Shown one piece after another: positions 44,722 to 55,564 of a DNA stretch of 64,000 nt. How positions within the stretch are numbered: position 1 is the stretch's first letter; every line of letters starts with the position of its first letter. Under the pieces are notes generated by a model. That model saw only the letters and a list, made by a program, of their open reading frames with translations. It did not search any database and was not told the DNA's origin. The translations under genes and the position numbers were made by a program. This DNA is from Pegoplata infirma (taxonomy: Eukaryota; Arthropoda; Insecta; Diptera; Anthomyiidae): the NCBI GenBank assembly GCA_963921195.1, contig OY992537.1:129974694-130038693 (forward strand), in the 5' to 3' direction.

Positions 44722-46170
44722 TTCTACTTGTACTTGTTATTTAAAACTAAATGGTGAAATTTCTGAAACTATTTTGGTCCTGGTCCCTTCCCCCTTAAAA
44801 GCTCCCTTAGTTAGCGCCGTAATTATGCTAAAAAAAAGTTGTTCTATAAAAACTCTCGATTTTTTTTTTTGTTGGTTAGCGTTTACTAAGTCTAAAAATT
44901 CAATCAATTTTCTTTAAGCTTTTATAAAAACACTTATGGTAATATAAAAGTGTATTCTATTTTATTTTTTAGACCCAAAAAAAAATCCAAAAATAATTGA
45001 AATGGTAAATGTGTATGTATGTTTGCATGTAAAAAAATATGAATCCTTTGTGACGCCTTAATACAAAAAGTGCGTTATAAAAAATCCTTTAAACTTTTTA
45101 CAAAGGCATAAAAATCCACTTCAATTTATTTGCTTAAGAACGCATCAAACGCATTTATTATTACTTATTGTTAGTCTAATCCTTTCATGATTTTTGTGTA
45201 GTACTTGAATAATGTTGTAATTGATGTTTTATGTCAACAATAATTAATTGAAAAACATTTTATAATGATTTGGTAATATATTAAATTTAAAAAAATTACC
45301 CAGTTACACTCATAAAAAAAATTAACTAAAAAATGGAAAAGTTAACTAAATTCAACACAGAAATTCTACACAGAAAAACTTTTTTGTTAAACAATCTTTA
45401 AATTAAAAATCCTGCTAACAAAAAAATGGTGCCTCTAGACCCTTCTGAGTTCAGAGGTTCCTGGTTTATGTGGGTTTTGTGGTATATGTTCTGTGTAGTG
45501 ATTTTTATCAAATTTGTTATGCCTCAAAAAGGCCTGTTTACCAAAATAGCTTTGGTTTACAGAGAGGGTGGGTTTAATGCATGGAGTATGTAATCCCTAA
45601 GCCCGGCCAAAGGCCGGCTACGCAGAAAACCTTTATTACAAAAAAACAAATCATAGAAGTCATAATTTCGACATTTCGCCAACAAAAATGTTTTGGATTT
45701 TTTGACAATTTTGTTTTGGGGAAATGAAATTTTTAGACCTATCATTTTGGGCTATATGTCGCAGCTTGGGCGATATGACATTTACGGTTTTGGGCGGTAA
45801 GACTTTGGGCGCTATTTTTCCACTAAAATCCTGCTAACCAAAAAAATTATTTAGCCAATCCGCTAAATTAATTTATGAAGTTTGTAATCCCTAAGCCCGG
45901 CCGAAGGCCGGCTACACAGAAAAACTTTTTTGTTAAACAATCTTTAAATTTAAAATCCTGCTAACAATTTAATTTCTTAAACGTAGGAAAACCCGCAATT
46001 TTTTCAAATTTCAAATAGCGATATCTCGAAAACATTTCGACCGATTTTTATTTTTTTTTTAAATATTCGGTTCAGCGCATCAAATTGAGTATGCAAAAAT
46101 GATTTGTCGCACGATATAACACTTTGATTAGAAAGATAAATGTATGCCTTATTTGAACAGCAGATCCATG
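44722..46170. other. Repeat-like DNA with a duplicated segment
   Basis: A block of about 55 bp (CACAGAAAAACTTTTTTGTT ... AATCCTGCTAAC) occurs at 45368-45420 and again at 45915-45967. Each copy has nearby a piece reading AATCCCTAAGCCCGGCC followed by AAGGCCGGCTAC, a GC hairpin (45592-45621 and 45888-45914). The family is unknown. 44740-45290 shows nothing recognisable. Confidence 0.45.
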
Positions 46171-46173
46171 GAG

Positions 46174-46630
46174 TATCCCAGCAAAAAAAGTGCGGAGTAC
46201 TTCTATTTGGAGTGCTTTAAAACTATAACAAATGTAATGAAATACAACAAAAATAACAAAAAACACAAGAAAAAAACGCAAAGGCCTTCTTTTCTACTCT
46301 ATAAAAAGTTGATATTCAGCTCTTAACTCATTACCTTCCGCGACACTCGCATACAAAAGTAAGTAGATATTCAGTAGATAAGAGCTTTCAAACAACTTCC
46401 AACTACTTCCCTGGAGTAGTTCTTATCTACTGAATATCTACTTACATTTGTATGGAGGTGTCGCGATAGGTAATGAGTTAAGAGCTGAATATCTATGTAT
46501 TCTGGAGTAGAAAAAAATGTTTGTGTGCTTTTGTCTTGTGTTTTTTGTTATTTTTGTTGTATTCCGTTACATTTGTTGTAGTTTTAAAGCACTCCACTGA
46601 GAAGTGGTAATGACTTTTTTTGCAGGGATA
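46174..46630. mobile_element. Palindromic MITE (about 457 bp)
   Basis: Ends TATCCCAGCAAAAAAAGT and, reversed, TATCCCTGCAAAAAAAGT. The arms remain closely matched to the centre near 46400. For example AGCTCTTAACTCATTACCT and GTAAGTAGATATTCAGTAGA in the left arm recur reversed in the right arm. It lies about 100 bp past the stop of the secreted-protein gene at 46731-47467. Non-coding; the ORF in its left arm is accidental. Confidence 0.8.
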
Positions 46631-46730
46631 ATAAGTATTTATACATATTATTAAAAAATACTGAAATTAAAATAAAACTTGTTGCACCATCCAATGAGAG
46701 AGCTAAAATGAAAAAGTGTTTGGCTTTATT

Positions 46731-47467
46731 TTACAATTCAATATTTTTTGGTGCAACTACTTGCTCAACTATATGTTTTTCATCTACATCAATTGGATTA
46801 TCCGCAAAAATATCTTCTATTGGCTCGTTCTGTACATTCTTCGTTGGTTTGAAAATTGACTTTTCCGTAAGAATTTCATCTGTTTCAGTATTGTGTAATA
46901 ATAATTCCGCTTTCTTTGATTTATATTTCATAAAAATCAAATATTTATAATCTTTATACTCCTTACTCAATTCAATATTTTTACTCATGTCATTCTGAAT
47001 GTAAAGTATAGCACCTCTTATGCCTTCGGCTTTACCAATTTTGATCTGATCGTGCAAATAGCTTTCCAAACTATATGGTAAACCTAAATGAACAAGTTCA
47101 TTCAATTGATCATACCCAATATGTTGAAAGTTGTTCTTTTTATATTCATTACATTTTTCATATACATCAAAATATTGCTCAGTTAGAGATTTATCGCCGT
47201 GACGGGATTCTTGCAGGAAACATTTCAAAATGTCTCTCGCTAGATGTGTATCTGCTATAACTGGAAATTTCATATAGTAAATTTTTTCTATTTGTTTTTT
47301 GGGAATTTTATCTAATGCATCAAAACAGTGCTTTGGATTATTTGCTGAGGATAATAAAATAATATTTATGAAGATTTCTTAAATTTAAATATTTTTCGGA
47401 AATATTTTATACCTGATATAATTGCAATAATTGCAAATAATGCAATAGTAATTATTATTTTATTCAT
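46731..47467 (-). CDS. Predicted secreted protein, paralogue 1 (222 aa, two exons)
   Basis: I do not recognise the family. Exon 1 (47467-47413) encodes a typical signal peptide, MNKIIITIALFAIIAIIS. A 68-nt GT-AG intron (47412-47345, GTATAAAA...TATCCTCAG) follows, then exon 2 (47344-46731). The Ala codon is split across the intron. The mature part has three Cys (PKHCFD, ILKCFLQ, YEKCNEY), a conserved core (GDKSLTEQYFDVYEKCNEYK; KEYKDYKYLIFMKYK) and an acidic tail of about 50 residues ending VVAPKNIEL. AATAAA overlaps the region just past the stop (46725-46730). A close paralogue in the same orientation lies at 57563-58186. The frame is intact, so it is probably functional, secreted and lineage-specific. 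Confidence 0.85.
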
Positions 47468-47640
47468 TTTGGTTTCAAATGTTTTAAATAAATACTGTCT
47501 CTAGAAAATATTGAAATTAAACTGATTGTACTGTCATCATGTTTTGTTTCTTCGCGTACACCGATTTATTAAAATGTAATTCACGTTTATTTCTAACCAC
47601 AACTGAATCATCGGGCTTATCATATTGAAAATAGAGATGA
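47468..47640 (-). promoter_or_regulatory. Conserved upstream region of paralogue 1
   Basis: This stretch is similar to 58187-58345 upstream of the second paralogue: TTCAGTTGTGGTTAGAAATAAA, then AATAAATCGGTGTACGCGAA and GAAACAAAACA, then CAATCAGTTTAATTTCAATA before the ATG. The AATAAATCGG position is TATAAATCGG in paralogue 2 and could be a TATA box. TCAGT downstream resembles an arthropod initiator, though the spacing is longer than usual. Confidence 0.5.
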
Positions 47641-47652
47641 AGCTGATTGTAA

Positions 47653-47760
47653 GACAAAAACAAGTGAGAGTGTTAAATTCGGCTCTGCCAAATCATTTAT
47701 ACCCTCCAAAATGTAAAAAAAATATGGTCGTTTTTGGGGGGGCGGTGGGTCATTAGGAGG
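47653..47760 (-). mobile_element. HINE 3' end fragment, minus strand
   Basis: AACAAGTGAGAGTGTTAAAT, the imperfect hairpin TTCGGCTCTGCCAAA and TATACCCTCCAAAATGTAAA, followed by a G run, match the 3' end of the HINE at 49345. The body fades out beyond about 47800. Confidence 0.7.
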
Positions 47761-47908
47761 CGTTGAAGACACTTTTCCCCTCACGAAAAATGTTGGCAAA
47801 TTGATTTATTATGACTTTTGCATTAAACTAATACATTGATATTATTAAAACATTTTTTTATTTCCACGTCCACAGAAGGATTAAAAATTACATTTTTAAA
47901 TCCTCTGT

Positions 47909-48020
47909 GGGCGCTGTGACTTGAAGGTTGGCGCGTTAGACTATTAGCAAGCAAGCTTGGGTTCAATTCTCAGCTCAGGCGGAACATTTTTTTTTATATT
48001 TATTACCTAGTTTCTATTTA
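47909..48020 (+). mobile_element. tRNA-derived SINE, copy 3, split by a pogo-like element
   Basis: The tRNA-like head GGGCGCTGTGACTTGAAGG and TTGGGTTCAATTCTCAGC (A and B boxes) are followed by the body start TTATTACCTAGTTTCTATTT, as in the copies at 15103 and 48565. The body is cut at TA by element H and resumes at 51042 with TATATCTAATATCTA for about 15 bp, then is lost. Confidence 0.7.
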
Positions 48021-48564
48021 CAGTCGAACCCGGTTATAACGAACTCCGGAGGACCAGTAAGAATAGTTCGTTATAAGCAAAGTTCGCTATAAGCGGGGTA
48101 TATTTTATATCAACCCAGTTTTATTTCCAAAAAAAAAATAGGTTCAACTTCATTTCTATAAGGGTTCAAGTTGAAAAAAATGCAGAAGAAAAATTGAATT
48201 TCTAAAAATTATAGACATTTCTGGTATTTCCTATACCGGTTTCAAACACCCCAGTTAGTGTCATCATCAGTAAGATTTTAAATGTCGGTTTGTCTTGTTA
48301 ATGAAAACTGTTTTTTATGTATGTGAATATTTATAGTTTCTACAGAATAAATTTTGACAGTTTCCAACACTACAATTCTATTTCTAGCAATCTCAACCTC
48401 AGTTCATACTTTCTTTCAACTTTTTTGTCTCTTACATTATTTCACAATTTCATTTCATTTAATTTTTTTCATAAATAAACTACTTATCGAGAAGAAAACA
48501 TTAAAAATATAAATAAATTCTTTAAAAATTATAATATTAACCAAAAATTTCTAACTTTTTGTGA

Positions 48565-49024
48565 GTTTTTTTTTATTTTTTTTTATTTTTTTTTATTTTT
48601 TTTTTTTTTTAAAAGAAACAACACTCAGGCAATGCTGCCTATCAATTACTAATGTAACCGTGATGTTTCTTTCGGAAAGGGGATAGAAGAGAGATGAAAG
48701 ATTTTTTTTGAAAGATAGAAGGGCTTCAGTATGTCAACACTGTAATTGCGCGTGTTGATAATTTTGAGTACAGTTGTTGCATCGCCATCTGTTATTGATC
48801 TGGCGAATTATTTTTGAAGCTGTGTTTAATAGCCATTATTTTATTATTTTACTTCGTTGACGTATTAGTGCTATTTATCAACGAAGGAGGGTGCTGCGAT
48901 AGATATTAGTTATAAATAGAAACTAATAAATATCTGAAAAAATGTTGTTCTGCCTGAGCCGGGAATCGAACCCAGGCTTGCTGGCTAGTAGTCCAACGCG
49001 CTAACCACTAAGCCACAGCACCCC
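48565..49024 (-). mobile_element. tRNA-derived SINE, copy 2 (full length)
   Basis: On the minus strand: head GGTGCTGTGGCTTAGTGGTT (A box) and CCTGGGTTCGATTCCCGG (B box/T arm), a body matching 15170-15462, the 3' hairpin AGGCAGCATTGCCT and an A-rich tail (seen as T runs at 48565-48612). An anticodon-like stem GTTGG/CCAGC is present, but the acceptor stem does not pair, so this is a SINE head and not a tRNA gene. Confidence 0.85.
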
Positions 49025-49344
49025 TAGAGACCTGTCCAACAATTTGATTGAAAAAATCCAAAAAACCATATAAAAAATATGCTGAAAATCGGCATTTGAC
49101 TGCAAAGTTCAAAGGTCGATTAAAAAAAAATCGATCTAATACAAACAAACGCCGCGATACGGGTCTTCTAATTTAGCCTCTATTTTCAACCCTACTCTCA
49201 GAATCGACCTAACTTTTGCTAACCTGAATTTGTTCTACAGTGTAATACTATTGTTATAACATATTCTTTATTTTGAAATGTACAAAATGTATGATTTTTA
49301 TTTAAAAATAATTTCATGTATTCTTTAAATTTAATTTAAAATAA

Positions 49345-49893
49345 AACAAGTGAGAGTGTTAAATTCGGCTGTGCCGAATCTTTTATACCCTCCAAAATGT
49401 AAAAAAAATTGACAGGGGCGTTTCTTTTTTTTTGGGGGGGGGCGAAGTTGATAGGGTCAGTGGGGCACGTTGAGAGCACCTATATATATACGATAAATAT
49501 ACCAAATGTTTCATTTATTTAACAAAAATACAAAAAAACCTGTAAAAACGTGTATTTTTTTAGAGGTTGGTTTAGTTCTTCAAGGGGGAACTTTTTTCCC
49601 CCTGGTCCGATTTGGCCAATTTCCGAACTTAACCTGCCTAGGAACATAAGACATATTTGTGCAAAACTTGAGGTTCCTAGCTCTTTTATTTTGGACTGCA
49701 TCGTGTTAACTACAGACGGACGGACGGACGGACGGACAGACGGACGGACGGACGGACATCGCTAAAATGTCTTAGAATCGATCACTGATCAATAATATAT
49801 ATACTTTATGGGGTCCCCGACCGATATTTCGATGCGTTACACACGGAATGACAAAGTGAGTATACCCCCATACTGTAGTTGGAGGGTATAAAA
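49345..49893 (-). mobile_element. HINE, complete, minus strand
   Basis: 3' end AACAAGTGAGAGTGTTAAAT with a TTCGGCTGTGCCGAA hairpin, then TATACCCTCCAAAATGT. A (GGAC)n microsatellite lies at 49718-49756, and the 5' end CATACTGTAGTTGGAGGGTA is at 49870-49889. About 550 bp, non-coding. Its 5' end faces the plus-strand copy starting at 49921, only about 30 bp away. Confidence 0.85.
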
Positions 49894-49920
49894 AAACACT
49901 TTCGTTAAAAAAAAAATCGT

Positions 49921-50638
49921 TTTTATACCCTCCAACTACAGTATGAGGGTATACTCACTTTGTCATTCCGTGTGTAACGCATCAAAATATCGGTCTAGGA
50001 CCCCATAAAGTATATATATTTATGATCAGTGATCGATTCTAAGACATTCTAGCGATGTCCGTCCGTCCGTCCGTCTGTCCATCCGTCTGTCCGTCTGTCC
50101 GTCTGTAGTTAACACGATGCAGTCCAAAATAAAAGAGCTAGACTCCCGACATTGGGCACGAATATGTCTAATGTTCCTAGGCAGGTTAAGTTCGTAAAGG
50201 AGCAAAATCGGTCTAGGGGGAAAAAAGTTCCCCCTTGAAGAACTAAACCAACCTCTGAAAAATACCATATTTTTACATGATTTTCTTTGTTTTTGTTTAA
50301 CAAATGCAACTTTTTTATGCTACAAGAAGTTAAAAATCCTGCATTTGGACCCACAGAATTAAAAAATGTAGTTTTTTCGGTCCGCCCCCCCCCCCCTTTT
50401 ATGGGCGAGAAATATTTTTTTTTTTTAAATAAACTTCTATTTTTTTACATCAAAAAGTATACGAATGAATTCTTAAATACATATTCGAGAAAAAATGCCC
50501 CCCCCCCCCAATTACCACTACCGACCCCCCCCCCCCCCCAAAAAAAATAAAACGCCCCTGCAATTTTTTTTTTTATTTATTTGCATGTTGGAGGGTATAA
50601 CAGATTCGGCACGGCCGAATTTAACACTCTCACTTGTT
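49921..50638 (+). mobile_element. HINE, complete, plus strand
   Basis: Starts TTTTATACCCTCCAACTACA with AGGGTATACTCACTTTGTCA, carries (GTCC/GTCT)n at 50056-50106, the blocks GTTCCCCCTTGAAGAACTAA and several C runs (50386-50397, 50492-50539), and ends GGAGGGTATAACAGATTCGG with the hairpin TTCGGCACGGCCGAA and CACTTGTT. With the minus copy at 49345 it forms an inverted pair of about 1.3 kb. Confidence 0.85.
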
Positions 50639-51056
50639 GATATTTTTTTTGTATAATTTTTGGGATTTTGGATAATTTTGGACAAACTACTACTTATTTT
50701 ATGTATTCTTTAAATTAAATTTAAAAAAAAACTTTTGTTTCGTTAAAAAATCGTTTTTGAAATTTTTTTTGGATAATTTTTCTGATTTTGGATAATTTCG
50801 GACAAACTTCTGGATAATTTTTTAGTTGTCCGGTGGCAACACTGGTAAATACACATGAAATTATGTTCGTGGGACCATAATAAGCAGTTCGTTTTAACCG
50901 AGGATTCGTTATAACCGAGTTCGTTATAAAAGAAGTTTTTTTTTTGTGAAAATTGATGCCAAAACGTCGGGACTTTAGAATTAGTTCGTTATAACCGAGA
51001 ATTCGTTATAACCGAGAATTCGTTATAACCGAGTTTGACTGTATATCTAATATCTA

Positions 51057-52235
51057 GGTTTCGGATTTTTATGCAAATCCATATTTGTTGTCGTAAGTCT
51101 GAGATCAACAAAAACTATGTATCTTTGCTTCTTTTACTCATTACTTCATCAATAATGGTCCAAATTTCAATTTTTTTTTTAATTTTTGTTTTTTTACGTA
51201 CTTTAAAAAAAAAATCCAAAAAGTTCTTAAAAGCGCTCTAGTATGACATTTTTAAGTTTTAAAATTTAAATCTCATTTTTGAAAATGTACTTAGATAGTG
51301 GAGATAGGGCGTAGGCATGTTTTACAAAAATGTTGGAGGGTAAAAATAAATGGGGGTCGGTCTCACTAATGACCCCTCTCGGACGCACCATTGGACCGTT
51401 AGAAGCTGATTAAATAAAACAAATTTACAAAAAATAAAAAATTGTATGGGGACCGCCTTAACAGTTAAAGATAGAGGGTAAGTGTGTTCAGAGAAAATGT
51501 TTGGACTAAAAAAATATTGTTGATCGGTCATACATTTTGTTGCTCTAAGGGCACTATTAGGCAGTTAGAGCGGTTGGAGCAAATTTTAAAACATGTCCTT
51601 TTGTGTGGGAGCCCCCTTAGAAATTGGAGATAGGGTATTAGTTTGTTCCAAAGAAATGTTAACACGTAAAAATTGATGGTGATCGGTCTTAAAAATGACC
51701 CCTCTATGACGCACCATTGGAGCAGTAGAAATGATTTAAAGATTGAAAAATTACAATAAATTTTTTTCAAAAAATTAAAAAAAAATAGTAATAATCGTTA
51801 ACCCACGATCCTCCTGGGCAAAATATTTGTAGAATCGATAGAAGTTTAGCACAAAAAAATTTAAAAAAAATCGAAGAGTACAAACATTTTCAAAAATGAG
51901 ATTTAAATTTAAAAAATTAAAAATCGCATACTAGAGCGCTTTTAAGAATTTTTTGGGATTTTTTTTTTTAAGTACGCAAAAAAACAAAAATTTTGGAAAA
52001 AAAAATTAAATTTGGACCGTTATTGAAGAAGTTATGAGTAAAAGAAGTTTGAGTAAAGAAACAAACTACTAATTTTTAAAAATTCGATATCTTTTGAACG
52101 GGTCAACAAAAAAATCTGAAAATTTACCACGAAAGAGTTTTCGAAGGGTACTAAAAACTGTAAACAAATTGGGAAAATCTAAAAAAAAAATTTTCAAAGT
52201 GTCCGATTTGACATGGAATGCCCCATATACTTTAT
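51057..52235. mobile_element. Palindromic element G, copy 2 (left arm shortened)
   Basis: Left arm remnant 51120-51290 (TTCATCAATAATGGTCCAAA, CTCATTTTTGAAAATGTA), then the full right arm to 52235 ending TTTGACATGGAATGCCCCAT, matching 19000-19955. The arms again contain GGGTCGGTCT units. It ends against ATACTTTATAGGGTCCTAGA of a minus-strand HINE, exactly the HINE position where copy 1 sits. Confidence 0.75.
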
Positions 52236-52331
52236 AGGGTCCTAGACCAATATTTTGAGATGTTACAAACGGAATGACAAACATGTATAAGTTTATATTC
52301 CCTCTATCACTAGAGTGGAGGGTATAAAAAA
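52236..52331 (-). mobile_element. HINE 5' tip, minus strand
   Basis: ACTTTATAGGGTCCTAGACC, AACGGAATGACAAACATG and TCACTAGAGTGGAGGGTATA form the 5' end of a HINE like 6901-7515, read on the minus strand. The rest of the element would lie on the other side of element G copy 2 but was not found there. Confidence 0.65.
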
Positions 52332-52540
52332 AATGATGAAAAAAAATGTTTATGAAAAAAAAAAAATTTATGAAAACAAAAAAAAGGATGAAATTGATGA
52401 AAACCAAGTGAGAAAGTTATAGTCGGTCAAGACCGACCATATGATACCGACCATATGATACCCTACACCAGTGTTTTCCGGAAAATGGGTCCCAAGTCCA
52501 AACATGGACCGATTGGACATATCTTTTATCAGATCTTTAT

Positions 52541-54902
52541 CTATATAAATAAAAATCAATTGTCGTTCGTTGGTAACAGCATCAGTTGAGAACGGCTGAA
52601 CCGATTTCGATGATTTTTTCTTTGAAATGTTCGTCATAGTCCAACTTAGGTTTTTACGTAAAGAAAAATTGACCACGCCCACTTTTACGCCCACTTTTTT
52701 CGATTAATCTAAAATCCGAAAACGGCTGCACCGATCATGATAATTTTTTGTTTAAATGATTATAGTTATCCATCTTAAGTTTTTACGGAAAGAAAAATCG
52801 ACCACGCCTACTTTTACGCCTACTTTTACGCCCACTTTTTCAATTTATCTAAAATCTGAGAATGGCTGGACCGATTTGACAAAATTTTTTTTAATGAATT
52901 TTCATCATATTCCAACGTTGGTTTTAACGAATAAAGAAATTGAACACGCCAAATTTGGCTAATTTTTGATGAAAATGTTAGGCATAATTCAACTAAGGTT
53001 TTCACGGATAGTAAAATTTCCCACGCCCACTTTTTTCAATGTATTGAAAGAACTATAACGGCTAGACTTATTTGGTTATAGTCCGCAAAAGATTTTTAAG
53101 GAAGAACAATTGTCAACGCCAATTTTTACGCTCACTTTTCCCTCATGGAATGGCTGGATCAATTTGTCTAATTTTGTTTTTAATGTTCGTCATAGTCCAA
53201 CTGAGGTTTTTCGGAAAGAACAATTTTCCATGTCTACGCCCACTTTTCAATGGATGGACCGAGTTGGGTAAATTCAAATGATGTTTTTACGTTAAGAAAA
53301 AAATATGCTCTATAGAAAAACAAGTAAGAAAGTTATAGTCGGTTAAGACCGACCATATGATACCCTACACCAATGTTTTCCGGAAAATGGGTCCCAATCC
53401 CAAACATGGACCGATTGGATCTATCATTTGTTAGATCTTTATTTAGTGTAGAAAACTCACACAGATCAAATTTAAGTAGAGTTGGTTTATTTTTTTTGCC
53501 AATAGACCGATTTAACTGAATAACTAATCCCCTTATTGGGGACTAAGTCCAAAAATTGTCCAATTATATTCCGATGTGATTAGGTTAATAAAGTACACGT
53601 TTAACACCCAAAAATAAAATGTTTATAAAATATTTCCCTTTTTATGAATTTTGAGGGAATTATTTTAATATCGGGAGGGTGGTTTGTATGGGGACTTCGA
53701 GAAGGACTGACCCGATTCCTTTGAAATTTGGAATGATGATTCGTGCATATAAAATTACCTGTTAAATTTCAAAGCGATATCTATTATAATACGGTTATTA
53801 GAGTCATTTAAGCCTAATCCAAAGGGGGCGTTTGTATGGGGGCTAGGTCTTTACATGGACCGATTTTTTCCAATTTCAATAGGCTTTGTCCTTGGGTCGA
53901 AAGATGCTTTAGTTTCAATTTTCAAGTCAATTGATTGAAAATTGGGACATGAATCGTGCTTAAATCGATAGATGGACAGACGGATGGATGGACGGACGGA
54001 CGGACATCGCTAAAAAGTAATTCTGAGTCGATCGGTAAACTTCAAGGTAGGTTTAGGACCAATATTTCGGGTAGTTACAAACATCAGCACAAACTCATTA
54101 TACCCTGTTCCACAGAGTGGGGTAGGGTATTATAAAATATAGAATAATAAAATATAAATTAAAATCAAATGTCCATAGTTCGTTCGTAATCGCATCACTT
54201 GAGAACTGACCGATTTGGATAATATTTTTTTTTTTAATGTTCGTCTTAAATTAAACACGCATACTTTTACGCCTCCTTTGATCGATTTGACTAAATTTTA
54301 TTTTTTTAATGTTTGTCATAGTCCAACTTTGGTTTAAACGGGAAAAAAATGTTCACGCCCACTTTTATTTCAATACATCTAAAATAGTAGAAAGACAAGG
54401 CCCATTTGGCTATAAGTAGTATTTGTTGACGTTCGTGATAGTACAACTAAGGTTTTTACGGAGAAGACGACTGGCATGTTTTGGTAATTTATTTCTTTAA
54501 TGATCATTATAGTCCAAGTAAGGATTTTACGGAAATACTTATTGTCCTCCCCCACTTCAAAGCCAACATTTTTGAATATGCTTAAAATTTGCAGCAATTG
54601 AGAAAACCTGGACCGATTTGGCTATTTTTTTTTTTAAATGTTCGTAATAGTCCATATAATTGTTCGGAAAGAAAAATTTTGAACAGTTCGCAAAGTCGAA
54701 GATATGGTAATTTTTTTTAATTCCTAAAATATAATTTGAAGATGATTATCTGACTAATTGGCTCTTTAAAACTACGTCCACAAATTTTTCTAAGCCAAGA
54801 AATTCATTATTTTTTTTTGCAGGACTACATATATATTTGAAGCGAGATGAAATATAAAACTTATATTATATTTGGGCCAGCAACGCGGTCCGGGCCAGCT
54901 AG
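52541..54902 (+). mobile_element. Non-autonomous Helitron with canonical TC...CTAG ends
   Basis: It starts TCTATATAAATAAAAATC and ends GGTCCGGGCCAGCTAG, inserted between A (52540) and T (54903) of the host HINE with no target duplication. This is the hallmark of Helitron insertion. The interior consists of diverged tandem units of about 90-140 bp, each with a 'GGCTGGACCGATTT' start, 'TTCGTCATAGTCCAACTTAG' and 'CACGCCCACTTTT'. A second HINE (53317-54136) interrupts it, and a second start-like segment (ATATAAATTAAAATC, about 54155) follows, so the right part may derive from another copy. No Rep/helicase gene. Confidence 0.75.
53317..54136 (-). mobile_element. HINE subfamily 2, complete, inside the Helitron
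   Basis: Runs from AAAACAAGTAAGAAAGTTAT with GTCGGTTAAGACCGAC (left, 3' end) through (GGAC)n at 53970-54006 to ATTATACCCTGTTCCACAGA...GTAGGGTAT near 54130. It shows the full subfamily-2 structure and gives the reference for the two interrupted copies. Confidence 0.8.
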
Positions 54903-55564
54903 TTTAGTATAGAAAACACACACAGATCAAATATTAGTGGAATTATTTTTATTTTTCTGGCAATAGACCGATTTAACTGAATATCAGTCGAAATTTTTAC
55001 ATAGGGGACTAAGTCCAAAAATGGTCCAAATGTATTCCAATTTGATTAGGTTACCAAAGTACACGTTTAACCCTACAAATAAAATTTTAATTATGTGAAT
55101 ATCGGGAGGGTGGTTTGTATGTGGACTACAAGAAGGACTGACCCGATTCCTATAAAATTTGGTATGATGGTGCATACAAAAATTTATTACCTGTTAAATT
55201 TCAAAACGATATCTATTATAATACGGTTATTAGAGGCATTTAAGTGAAATTCAAAATGGGCGTTTGTATGGGGGCCAGGTCTTAACATGGACTGATTTTT
55301 TCCAATTTCAATAGGCTTCGTCCTTGAGCCAAAAGAAGCCAAAAGAAGTTTCAAATTTCAAGTCAATTGATTGAAAATTGCGACCTGTATCGTGCTTAAA
55401 CCGATAGGTGGACAGACGGACGGACATCGCTAAATCGACTCAAAAAGTAATTCTGAGTCGATCGGCATGCTTGAAGGTATGTCTAGGACCAATATTTCGG
55501 GTAGTTACAAACATCAGCACGAACTCATTATACCCTGTACCAGAGAGTGGTGTAAGGTATAAAA

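Larger units (their letters stand above)
48021..51041. mobile_element. pogo/Tigger-like element H with nested insertions
   Basis: Left end CAGTCGAACCCGGTTATAAC and, reversed, right end CAGTCAAACTCGGTTATAAC, bordered by TA (48019-48020, 51042-51043). CAGTC with a TA duplication is typical of pogo-group elements. Both subterminal zones contain several GTTCGTTATAA repeats in opposite orientation. It is swollen by a SINE (48565-49024) and a head-to-head HINE pair (49345-50638). No transposase was recognised. It sits inside the SINE that starts at 47909. Confidence 0.7.
52402..55564 (-). mobile_element. HINE subfamily 2, minus strand, split by a Helitron
   Basis: 3' end (left) CCAAGTGAGAAAGTTATAGT with GTCGGTCAAGACCGAC, then 52440-52540. 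After the Helitron it resumes at 54903 (TTTAGTATAGAAAACACACA) through GACAGACGGACGGACATCGC (55410-55432) to its 5' end ATTATACCCTGTACCAGAGA...GGTATA near 55564. This sets the HINE as older than the Helitron. Compare 33834-35520 and 53317-54136. Confidence 0.8.

Noticed and set aside
46144..46326. A 60-aa plus-strand frame
   Set aside because: It lies in one arm of a palindromic MITE and reflects its AAC/AAA-rich sequence.
48940..49024. Functional tRNA gene on the minus strand
   Set aside because: A and B boxes and a T arm are present, but the acceptor stem does not pair and the segment is the head of a repeated SINE with an A tail.
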